In this document: piece by piece, positions 50,595 to 55,958 of the stretch
How positions within the stretch are numbered: the first letter of the stretch is position 1
Layout of the letters: each line of letters starts with the position of its first letter
Assembly: GCA_934725355.1 (NCBI GenBank)
Contig: CAKVAO010000005.1
Coordinates: forward strand, 1-55,958
DNA from: an uncultured Candidatus Saccharibacteria bacterium
GTDB lineage: Bacteria > Patescibacteriota > Saccharimonadia > Saccharimonadales > Saccharimonadaceae
Direction of reading: 5' to 3'
DNA: 55,958 nucleotides
Position numbers and translations under genes: made by a program
Notes under the pieces: model-generated
What the model was told of the DNA's origin: nothing
Seen by the model: the letters and a program-made list of their open reading frames with translations, nothing else
Database searches by the model: none

Positions 50595-51250
50595 TGGCAC
50601 GAACTCGACAAGAAATTCGCAACTTTCTCAATAGCTTAGTTGGCAGCAAACCAGTCTGCAAGAATAATCGTAACCTAGATGGTCAGTGTGTAACGCTAAT
50701 TAAGAACTTGCTCGAGTTCCTAGGCGCACCGAATCCGTATAAAGCACGCGGCAACGCCAAGGATGTCTCAAATAATCTGGTGGCCAATGGCATAGCACGC
50801 CGTGGTGATGGCTGGCTACGTATCTGCTCAACACCCAACTTATCTAGACCATATGGCCATGTCTGGATTGACCTTAGAGACGAAACTAATTATGAGAGCA
50901 ACGGTCGCACGAGGCTAACTGTCACCAAGGGCACTCGTCCTATTCAGCAAGCTACACTAATTATCAACTTGGACAACTACATCGCGCCAGACCAAGCGCC
51001 AAGTGGCAATCTGTTTGACGTTAAGAACGAGGAAGGCACGTTTACAGCGAGCGTTAACCGCAATATTCGTTGGAATCATCCACAAGGTCAGATTGGTGGA
51101 GTGCTTAGTGCTGGTAGAAGCCAACGCTACCATCGTGCAGTCAGCTGTGGCAACTTTCGCTATGTTGAGTGGAAAGGTTCCAGCGGACACATTTGCTACA
51201 CGGCAGTGCGACGACTAAGCGACAACAAACGATATGGAGAATGTAAGTAA
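50594..51250 (+). CDS. Endolysin with CHAP-like domain
   Basis: A 218-residue lysin. The N-terminal CHAP-like peptidase has Cys32 in DGQCVTLIKNLLEFLG, His89 in YGHVWID and an acidic residue just after. Residues 145-218 look like an SH3b-type wall-binding domain (NRNIRWNHPQGQIGGVLSAG). It has no signal peptide, so it would need the holin. Its substrate is peptidoglycan of the phage host. Confidence 0.85.
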   Translation: MARTRQEIRNFLNSLVGSKPVCKNNRNLDGQCVTLIKNLLEFLGAPNPYKARGNAKDVSNNLVANGIARRGDGWLRICSTPNLSRPYGHVWIDLRDETNYESNGRTRLTVTKGTRPIQQATLIINLDNYIAPDQAPSGNLFDVKNEEGTFTASVNRNIRWNHPQGQIGGVLSAGRSQRYHRAVSCGNFRYVEWKGSSGHICYTAVRRLSDNKRYGECK

Positions 51251-52212
51251 TGGCAAACGCAAATAACCCCAATAATACACTCGGTACACCAAATGAGTAT
51301 TCCGGCATAACCAGTCGCGAAGGTTGGTCAGCTGGTCTAATGCAGGCCTTTAGTGCTGGCATTGTATCGGGCTTCAATGTCACTCAAGCTGAACAGCTAG
51401 GCATGAAGGTATTGGTCGGCGGAGACGCGGGCACCAAAGATACACTAATTGCCGAGGCTACCACGGGCGATAAGTATGTCATCTTTAATAAGTCTGACGA
51501 GGCTATCGAGGTTAGCATTCCAACAGCACCAACAGCTAATAAACGCATTGACTCGATTGTAGTCTACCGTGACCTAGCGGCTACCAGTAACGCCGACACT
51601 ACAGACAATCCGGCATGTGTCGGCATTATTGTCGTTTCTGGCGCTGTCAGTGCCAATCCCGTCGCGGCAACCGACGCCCAGATTCGCGCTAAACTCCCCC
51701 ACGGTTCTCAAGCCGTATACTGTGTCATTGCAACAGTTACGGTTGCAGCCAAGGCAACGACTGTTACAAACTCGATGATTTTCAAATCAGGACCCCATTC
51801 TTATCTAAACAATAATGCGGTCTCGGACGACATCGTTAACCAAATTGCAGCAAATAAGTCAACAATAGCATCACTAACTAGTGTGCGCCACTGGGTAGGC
51901 GACTTCGGTTACGGCAAGAATTGCCAGTTAACGCGTATCGGCAACATCGTGCAGGCCGTCACATATGAAGGTACAGGCAAACCAGCCATGGGCGTTTGGA
52001 CTGATGTAAGAATAGTGTGCCCATTAGGTTATCGCCCTAAATACGAAGGTCGAATAATTGGCGCTTTACCGGGTGCTAATGCTACCGTCTGGTGCCAACG
52101 TGTACCTGTTGGAAGTTCTAATATGGACATGCTGGTTCAAGGTGATGCCAACTCTAGTAACGACTACCAAGGCACTGGAACTTGGATTACAAGCGATCCT
52201 ATGCCCGATTAA
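51250..52212 (+). CDS. Tail fibre / receptor-binding protein, currently expressed version
   Basis: A 320-residue tail fibre. Residues 1-191 (to LNNNAV) are the constant part, with VTQAEQLGMKVLVGGDAGTK near the start. Residues 192-320 are the exchangeable part (SDDIVNQIAANKSTIASLTS to SDPMPD). The switch point is the 19-bp inverted repeat at 51804-51822. Inversion would replace 129 residues by 124 others encoded on the opposite strand. The distal part is the likely host-contact tip. The start overlaps the endolysin stop (TAATG). Confidence 0.82.
   Translation: MANANNPNNTLGTPNEYSGITSREGWSAGLMQAFSAGIVSGFNVTQAEQLGMKVLVGGDAGTKDTLIAEATTGDKYVIFNKSDEAIEVSIPTAPTANKRIDSIVVYRDLAATSNADTTDNPACVGIIVVSGAVSANPVAATDAQIRAKLPHGSQAVYCVIATVTVAAKATTVTNSMIFKSGPHSYLNNNAVSDDIVNQIAANKSTIASLTSVRHWVGDFGYGKNCQLTRIGNIVQAVTYEGTGKPAMGVWTDVRIVCPLGYRPKYEGRIIGALPGANATVWCQRVPVGSSNMDMLVQGDANSSNDYQGTGTWITSDPMPD
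51804..51822 (+). repeat. Inversion site, left copy (19 bp)
   Basis: TCTAAACAATAATGCGGTC inside the tail fibre gene, coding L-N-N-N-A-V. It is the exact reverse complement of 52584-52602. Flanking bases differ on both sides, so the repeat is exactly 19 bp. Confidence 0.9.
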
Positions 52213-52583
52213 GCTACGCGCTGCCATATATAAACCGTGTAGTACGGCGGCATATTATTGTGTGGCTGATTGCCGCCAGTATTGCCAGACCATGGTCCGC
52301 CATCGACAGCGTTGCCCCATTGGCCTCCCGTATTGAATTGGAACTGACCGGTACCAGTGCCCCACTGAATAAGTTGTGTCTTGTGAGCGTGGGCTGGTAT
52401 TTCCGCCTCCGTAAGTACGTGAGACTTCTCGCCACCAGTCTTGCCAGCTGTGTTAAAGTCGGAATCATTCTCGTCTAGCCCAACTAACATACGACCTTTA
52501 GAAATTCGCTGCCATTCGCCAATAAATACATCATTAGGATCGATACTATCTGCCAGGTGAATAATAAAGCCAATTGGTAGGTT
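52209..52583 (-). CDS. Silent alternative tail fibre C-terminus (tail collar domain)
   Basis: A promoterless, startless open frame that begins right at the right-hand inversion site and runs 124 codons to a stop sharing TTAA with the active gene. It reads NLPIGFIIHLADSIDPND, then GEWQRISKGRMLVG, then TGGEKSHVLTEAEIPAHAHK, then a Gly/Asn-rich part and the end YYTVYIWQRVA. TGGEKSHVLT-EAEIPAHAH is the classic phage tail-collar motif. After inversion it would be fused in frame behind residue 191 of the fibre. It is stored, not broken: no stop interrupts it. Confidence 0.85.
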   Translation of the reverse strand, partial: NLPIGFIIHLADSIDPNDVFIGEWQRISKGRMLVGLDENDSDFNTAGKTGGEKSHVLTEAEIPAHAHKTQLIQWGTGTGQFQFNTGGQWGNAVDGGPWSGNTGGNQPHNNMPPYYTVYIWQRVA

Positions 52584-52602
52584 GACCGCATTATTGTTTA
52601 GA
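52584..52602 (-). repeat. Inversion site, right copy (19 bp)
   Basis: Reverse complement of the site at 51804-51822, perfect over 19 bp. Read on the minus strand it is in the same codon register as the left copy, so recombination keeps frame. The invertible segment is about 780 bp. Confidence 0.9.
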
Positions 52603-52691
52603 CAAAACGCTCATCTAGGTCGTGCTTTACAGATATAACCTACCTCGGGGATTATATTCACAAGGGTGGATTTAATCTAAACGGAGGCCCA

Positions 52692-53562
52692 ATGCTAATA
52701 TCTCAAGCATTCACAAATTACAGGCAATACGAAATTGCCATGGGCGGTTTGTCGCCAATGACAGACTTGTCGTACGCTAATTGTCAGCGGTTATCTATTA
52801 ACTACTTTGGCAATATCAAGCTAAAGCAGCTGACGCTCGATTCAATTAAATCATTCCTAGAATATATGCTATCTTGGCAGAAGCCAGATAGTGCACGGTC
52901 TAATCTAATTTGCTTTAGGTCGGTACTACGCTATGCCGAACGCCACGGCGAGCGAGTAATTAGTGCTGACGACATCAAAATACCAAAGCGTGAAAAACGC
53001 GTAATGCTATTTCTAACCGAAGTCGAGCAAGCTGAGTTCGTGGAGGCCGTGGCCAAGCCATCGCGCGGCTATAAAACCGAGAATCCGTTTGCGTAACATA
53101 GCAATCACCAAGCTAATTCTAGCTGCAGGTTTACGCGTTAGCGAGGTATGCAGCATTAACCTTGGCGACATTAAGAATCGACAGTTTACTGTTGTTGGTA
53201 AAAGCAAAGAGCCGAGGCTAGTGTTTATTACGGCTGACACAGAACGAGCCATTAATGATTATCTGGATGTCAGGTCTAATTGGGGCGATAACGCCCTATT
53301 TGTAAGCTATCTTAGTGGCAAGCGTATCACGCCAAACAATATCCAAGGCATATTCCGCCGAGTGTGCGCTAGCTCTAGATTTAGTGGCGTACACCCGCAT
53401 ACTCTCAGACATTCATTTGCTACCAGAATGCTGGAGCATGGCATGGACTTGCGCTATATCGCCGAGCTAATGGGTCATCAATCAATCGAAACAACTAGGA
53501 TTTATACGCATTACTCAGACAATAGGCTAAAGGCGGAATATGAGCGCGCGAATAGCCAGTAG
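52692..53562 (+). pseudogene. Tyrosine recombinase (candidate fibre invertase), frame broken
   Basis: A XerC/D-like recombinase in two frames. The N-terminal SAM-like core-binding domain (52692-53096, 134 aa) stops at TAA just after GYKTENPFA. The catalytic domain continues one base on (53089-53562) with LRNIAITKLILAAGLRVSEV, HPHTLRHSFATRML, ELMGHQSIETTRIY and the nucleophile Tyr in YTHYSD. CCGTTTGCG would read through as one 290-residue protein if one T were absent. This is a mutation, a +1 shift site, an on/off switch or an assembly error. GGAGG precedes the start. It lies 90 bp from the inversion site. Confidence 0.8.
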
Positions 53563-53599
53563 GGATTGACTTTATGGTAATATTTGATAGAATAATAAT

Positions 53600-53640
53600 A
53601 TCGATAAACCAATTGAGACCTCAACGCAAGTTGGGTCTCA
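53600..53640. repeat. 24-bp repeat, right copy, within a hairpin
   Basis: 53600-53623 is the exact reverse complement of 27861-27884. The right copy extends into a hairpin TGAGACC-t-CAAC-gcaa-GTTG-GGTCTCA (53614-53639) with a GNRA-type loop. Binding, termination or recombination roles are possible. Confidence 0.75.
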
Positions 53641-53658
53641 CAAAACAATTTAGTTTTA

Positions 53659-53693
53659 GGCCGCTTGCAATCAGTAGGGCTGCGGTCTTTTTT
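53659..53693 (+). terminator. Terminator after the first recombinase
   Basis: GGCCGC pairs with GCGGTC around a 17-nt loop and is followed by TTTTTT. Confidence 0.6.
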
Positions 53694-53827
53694 GATACCA
53701 CACCTACTGCAAATACAAATTCAAGCCTAAATCATGCGAACGACGGTTTAGACTTGATGTCATAACTACACACCTAGACTAAGCGTCCGTAGGTCTATTC
53801 AGTGTAGCTAATTTTTAAGGAGGGTAT
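53694..53827 (+). promoter_or_regulatory. Structured region before the 53828 gene
   Basis: Two hairpins: CAAGCCTAAA (53722-53731) with TTTAGACTTG (53747-53756), one C-A mismatch; and CTACAC (53766-53771) with GTGTAG (53802-53807) enclosing TAGAC/GTCTA. The second is followed by TTTTT immediately before the AAGGAGGG of the next gene, so it may attenuate it. Confidence 0.4.
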
Positions 53828-54127
53828 ATGAGTAGAGCCAACAATGACAATGTCAATGTTGGTTTCCCAAAGGGAAATAACAATGTCAATGACAATGTAG
53901 GAAAACACAGGCTTAATCCAAATCGCAAAGCTGATGTTGAGCGAATAGCACGTGATTTATGCAAACGACTACATAATGACGGTGCGTATGAGTGGTATAT
54001 GAAACTCGCCTGGCACCTTGCGCCAAGCGTGCTATATGGAAATTTAGAAAAAGCACAGAAAGGTCGCTCACCTAAGGCTTTGTTTACTTGGCTGTGTAAG
54101 CAGTCACTACAGACATCAAGTCTATAG
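53828..54127 (+). CDS. Hypothetical protein beside the integrase
   Basis: A 99-residue protein behind AAGGAGGG. The N-terminal 35 residues are Asn/Asp/Val repeats (SRANNDNVNVGFPKGNNNVN) encoded by alternating AATGTCAATGAC units. The rest is helical (ADVERIARDLCKRLHNDGAY, WYMKLAWHLAPSVLYGNLEK). No known domain is recognised. Its place before the integrase makes a directionality factor or lysogeny regulator possible, without direct evidence. Confidence 0.55.
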   Translation: MSRANNDNVNVGFPKGNNNVNDNVGKHRLNPNRKADVERIARDLCKRLHNDGAYEWYMKLAWHLAPSVLYGNLEKAQKGRSPKALFTWLCKQSLQTSSL

Positions 54128-54128
54128 T

Positions 54129-54175
54129 TAGCTCTACTCCCAGAATATTAACCTTAAGAGTGGGAGAAAGAGCTA
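54129..54175 (+). promoter_or_regulatory. Hairpin covering the integrase start region
   Basis: TAGCTCT-a-CTCCCA (54129-54142) pairs with TGGGAG-aa-AGAGCTA (54161-54175). The 3' strand contains GGGAG, the only ribosome-binding-like sequence before ATG 54184, and the alternative GTG 54160. Folding would hide it and lower integrase synthesis. Confidence 0.5.
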
Positions 54176-54183
54176 GCATATTA

Positions 54184-55077
54184 ATGACATTAGGTGATGC
54201 GATAGATCAGTATATATTTTATGTAGAAAGCATTCGTCGGCGTGCTGCGTCGACCGTTAGGAACAAGCGCATATACCTCAACAGATTAGCTGATAGTATT
54301 GGCCGAGATTTAGACATACTCGAGCTAACAAATCAGATGATAGACAACTACCACGCAGATATGCAGATGTCCATATCTGCACGTGGTGGAATAATGAGCG
54401 TTTACACGGTAAATATTAGTATACGTAGCGTTAAATCGTTGATGAACTTTTGTAGCAATTACCTTGACTTGCCTATTAAATGCAAGACATTTCTAATCCA
54501 GGAGTTACGAGAGCCAGAGGATCATCCGAGCATCATATTCTTCTCTGACGTTCAAAAGGTAGTCGCAAACTGCAACAACTGGCAAGACCGGCTGATGATC
54601 GCTCTGGCCTTTGAATCTGGACTACGTATAGCTGAGCTATGCGCTGTACGGGTTGAAGACTTTAGAAATACTACACTCGATGTAATCGGTAAAGGTCAGC
54701 GGCACCGTATTACATTTCTATCTGATGAGCTTAAGAGCGAGATAGACAGATTCTGTAGGGTCAAAGGTATTGATCATGGTTATATATTTCGCCCACAGAT
54801 GCACGGCGGAGACAGATATAAAGATACCGATACGGTACGACGTCGTATTGAATCCGAGTTTAAACGAACCATGAGCATCAAGATGCACCCGCACCAACTC
54901 AGGCATGCCTTTGCTATTAACCTGCTAGAGAATGGTACGAATGTTCGCTCGATACAGAAAATGCTTGGTCATACTAAGTTGGAGACAACCATGAAGTACC
55001 TTGGTATTTCTAATAAGTATCTAAAAGAAGATTACGTAGCTCATTTTGGAGGAACCGTCCTCGCACAAGCTACGTAA
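54184..55077 (+). CDS. int: Phage integrase, tyrosine recombinase
   Basis: A 297-residue tyrosine recombinase, intact. N-terminal SAM-like domain, then the catalytic residues Arg in ALAFESGLRIAEL, Lys in DVIGKGQRHR, His-x-x-Arg in MHPHQLRHAF, His in MLGHTKLETT and Tyr in MKYLGIS. Its position 107 bp from attR makes it the integrase for tRNA-Gln. Start at ATG 54184; a GTG at 54160 is inside the hairpin stem. It could also act on the fibre inversion sites, but the att core and the 19-bp sites share no clear sequence. Confidence 0.92.
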   Translation: MTLGDAIDQYIFYVESIRRRAASTVRNKRIYLNRLADSIGRDLDILELTNQMIDNYHADMQMSISARGGIMSVYTVNISIRSVKSLMNFCSNYLDLPIKCKTFLIQELREPEDHPSIIFFSDVQKVVANCNNWQDRLMIALAFESGLRIAELCAVRVEDFRNTTLDVIGKGQRHRITFLSDELKSEIDRFCRVKGIDHGYIFRPQMHGGDRYKDTDTVRRRIESEFKRTMSIKMHPHQLRHAFAINLLENGTNVRSIQKMLGHTKLETTMKYLGISNKYLKEDYVAHFGGTVLAQAT

Positions 55078-55083
55078 TTGACA

Positions 55084-55170
55084 AACCTTAAACAATTTGA
55101 TACCATACCAGTATCAAATTGAACCTTAAAACATCAACAAATTTATTACCTACTGAATAAGGTTGTTGAT
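55084..55170. repeat. Repeats at the right phage end, candidate integrase arm sites
   Basis: CAATTTGATAC (55093-55103) and GTATCAAATTG (55111-55121) are inverted and flanked by direct copies of AACCTTAAA(A)C. ATCAACAA (55133-55140) and TTGTTGAT (55163-55170) form a second inverted pair. They lie between int and attR, where arm-type integrase and accessory-factor sites usually lie. Confidence 0.5.
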
Positions 55171-55183
55171 ATAAATAATGTCT

Positions 55184-55228
55184 TGGCTGGGGATGAGGGA
55201 CTCGAACCCCCGATCACGGGACCAGAAC
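55184..55228 (-). repeat. attR: 45-bp core within tRNA-Gln
   Basis: Identical over 45 bp to 27718-27762. The phage copy of the 3' half restores the tRNA gene at this end. Confidence 0.93.
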
Positions 55229-55257
55229 CCGTTGCCTTACCGCTTGGCCAATCCCCA
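55184..55257 (-). tRNA. tRNA-Gln(CUG)
   Basis: A complete 74-nt tRNA with encoded CCA. Acceptor stem TGGGGAT/ATCCCCA, D arm GCCAAGCGGTAAGGC, anticodon loop TTCTGGT giving anticodon CUG, T loop TTCGAGT. Its 3' 45 nt come from the phage attachment site. Its original terminator is now at 27662-27694. Confidence 0.95.
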
Positions 55258-55296
55258 AGACAATTAATATTATATAGCCATCGCAGAATAAATGCA

Positions 55297-55330
55297 AGGA
55301 AAATCCCCTCGTCCATAAGAACGAGGGGAT
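55297..55330 (-). terminator. Terminator of the TM2 gene
   Basis: On the minus strand ATCCCCTCGT pairs with ACGAGGGGAT around an 8-nt loop and runs into TTTTCC. Confidence 0.75.
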
Positions 55331-55346
55331 AGGTGGAGTAGTCTAA

Positions 55347-55808
55347 CTACTTGACGTAAGACCCATTGGACATGAATGTGATCTCGTCATCATGTTCGTA
55401 TTCGCCAAAGTATGCCTTATGAATAGCAACCACAAGATCGAAGATATACCAAACAAGCGAAACCAATGCGCAGAAATTCGTTACATCATTAACAACAGTA
55501 TAGAAAGCAGGTACAAACGAGAATCCGAAAACCGCCATAAGTATACTAAGGATAAACGCAGCTGTAGAGAAGCCCAGCTTCCACGAGCCAATACTCTTTT
55601 GACCACGAGCAAAATGGTCTACGCCAAGGAAGCCGACTCCTACACTAACAACAAAGAGAAGTTTGTTGATAGACTTAGCTATCTGAGGTTCCTGGGCTGA
55701 AACCTTTGAGCTCGAATCATTTGACATTCCTCGAGTTGAATCACTTTGCCCGTTTGCCATCTGGGTATTAACATAGTTAATATTCGGGTTTTGCTGTGGA
55801 TTAGTCAT
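55347..55808 (-). CDS. TM2 domain membrane protein
   Basis: A 153-residue protein. An Asn/Gln/Ser-rich N-terminus of about 40 residues, then a helix, the TM2 signature FLGVDHFARGQKSIGSWKLG, and two further hydrophobic segments. TM2 proteins are small envelope proteins of poorly known function. AAAGGTGG precedes the start and there is a good promoter upstream. It is transcribed toward the tRNA. Confidence 0.82.
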   Translation of the reverse strand: MTNPQQNPNINYVNTQMANGQSDSTRGMSNDSSSKVSAQEPQIAKSINKLLFVVSVGVGFLGVDHFARGQKSIGSWKLGFSTAAFILSILMAVFGFSFVPAFYTVVNDVTNFCALVSLVWYIFDLVVAIHKAYFGEYEHDDEITFMSNGSYVK

Positions 55809-55847
55809 AATACACCACCTTTGTAAGGTACGAATAATTACTTTCTC

Positions 55848-55876
55848 AGTATGTACTACTTTAACATTTTTGTCAA
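55848..55876 (-). promoter_or_regulatory. Promoter of the TM2 gene
   Basis: On the minus strand TTGACA (55876-55871), 17 nt, CATACT (55853-55848). The remaining bases to the window end show no gene. Confidence 0.6.
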
Positions 55877-55958
55877 CGCTGATGTATTAGTTCAATACTT
55901 TCTGGAAAGTATTCCGTCCTAGACATTGTAGCATGTAAGTCATGGGTGGCTGGTGGTT

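Larger units (their letters stand above)
27718..55228 (+). mobile_element. Siphovirus-type prophage integrated in tRNA-Gln
   Basis: A complete-looking temperate phage of about 27.5 kb lies between perfect 45-bp att repeats. It has recombination, packaging, head, neck, tail, lysis, tail-fibre and integrase genes, nearly all on the plus strand. The long tape measure with Dit and Tal and the absence of sheath or baseplate-wedge genes indicate a long non-contractile tail. No CI-like repressor, DNA polymerase or helicase is recognisable. Confidence 0.95.

Noticed and set aside
52209..52490. Independent 93-residue minus-strand tail collar gene
   Set aside because: It has no promoter or ribosome binding site, and the open frame continues upstream exactly to the inverted repeat, so it is a stored C-terminus, not a separate gene.
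51250..52602. Diversity-generating retroelement for the tail fibre
   Set aside because: No reverse transcriptase, template repeat or adenine-biased variable repeat is present; the inverted repeats explain the arrangement better.
27768..55077. GCTACGTAA at both prophage ends as integrase arm sites
   Set aside because: A 9-bp match can be chance and no further copies are present; kept only as a note.
27718..55228. Alternative genetic code (TGA as Gly or Trp, as in Gracilibacteria)
   Set aside because: TGA ends several host and phage genes at sensible overlaps and is not found inside conserved domains.

Overview
The window is a chromosomal segment of a small-genome bacterium, most likely a member of the Patescibacteria (CPR) and probably Saccharibacteria (TM7). 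This is an inference from the moderate GC content, the compact gene set (SecA, SmpB, RmuC, paired GT4 glycosyltransferases, a GH13 branching enzyme, a thioredoxin reductase/glutaredoxin pair, no biosynthetic operons) and promoters whose -10 box lies 6-8 nt from the start codon. TGA and TAG are both used as stops, so the code is standard. No 16S gene is present to settle the taxon.

Host part, 1-27717. Most genes lie on the minus strand: secA, rmuC, a P-type Ca2+-type ATPase, an ABC exporter with its PadR repressor, and a type III restriction-modification pair (mod, res). The intergenic stretch 15.7-16.7 kb is rich in repeats: interlocking inverted repeats before mod, three 29-bp tandem repeats and an inverted pair of REP-like palindromes. 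Then come a kinase-like protein with a degenerate P-loop beside a NUDIX hydrolase, an NnrD-like protein, exonuclease III, smpB, two GT4 enzymes that probably make glycolipid, a redox cluster and a GH13 enzyme.

Prophage, 27718-55228. A siphovirus-type prophage of about 27.5 kb is integrated in tRNA-Gln(CUG), bounded by a perfect 45-bp direct repeat. Left to right it carries: a structured leader; an early recombination operon (RecT, YqaJ exonuclease, SSB-like protein, KGG-motif protein, VRR-NUC nuclease, small membrane proteins); a second structured leader with an adjacent secreted/anchored protein; two glycosyltransferases; terminase; a displaced tail block (tape measure, Dit, Tal, three small paralogues); portal-MuF; a continuous protease-scaffold-capsid ORF with nested ribosome binding sites; neck, tail tube and tail chaperones; holin/endolysin; a tail fibre; and two tyrosine recombinases. 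No repressor is recognisable.

The most striking system is an invertible tail-fibre cassette. The tail fibre gene (51250-52212) carries a 19-bp sequence that recurs perfectly inverted at 52584-52602. Between the two copies lies a silent, opposite-strand, in-frame alternative C-terminus with a tail-collar motif; the two versions meet tail to tail and share a TTAA stop. Inversion would exchange 129 C-terminal residues for 124 others without breaking frame. A tyrosine recombinase lies directly beside it, but its reading frame is broken by one base. A second notable system is a phage promoter motif, TAGCTTCAC followed by a -10-like hexamer exactly 6 nt before ATG, which opens the tape-measure, portal and lysis blocks and a pseudoknot-like capsid leader.

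Host DNA resumes at 55229 with the 5' half of the tRNA and a TM2-domain membrane protein.
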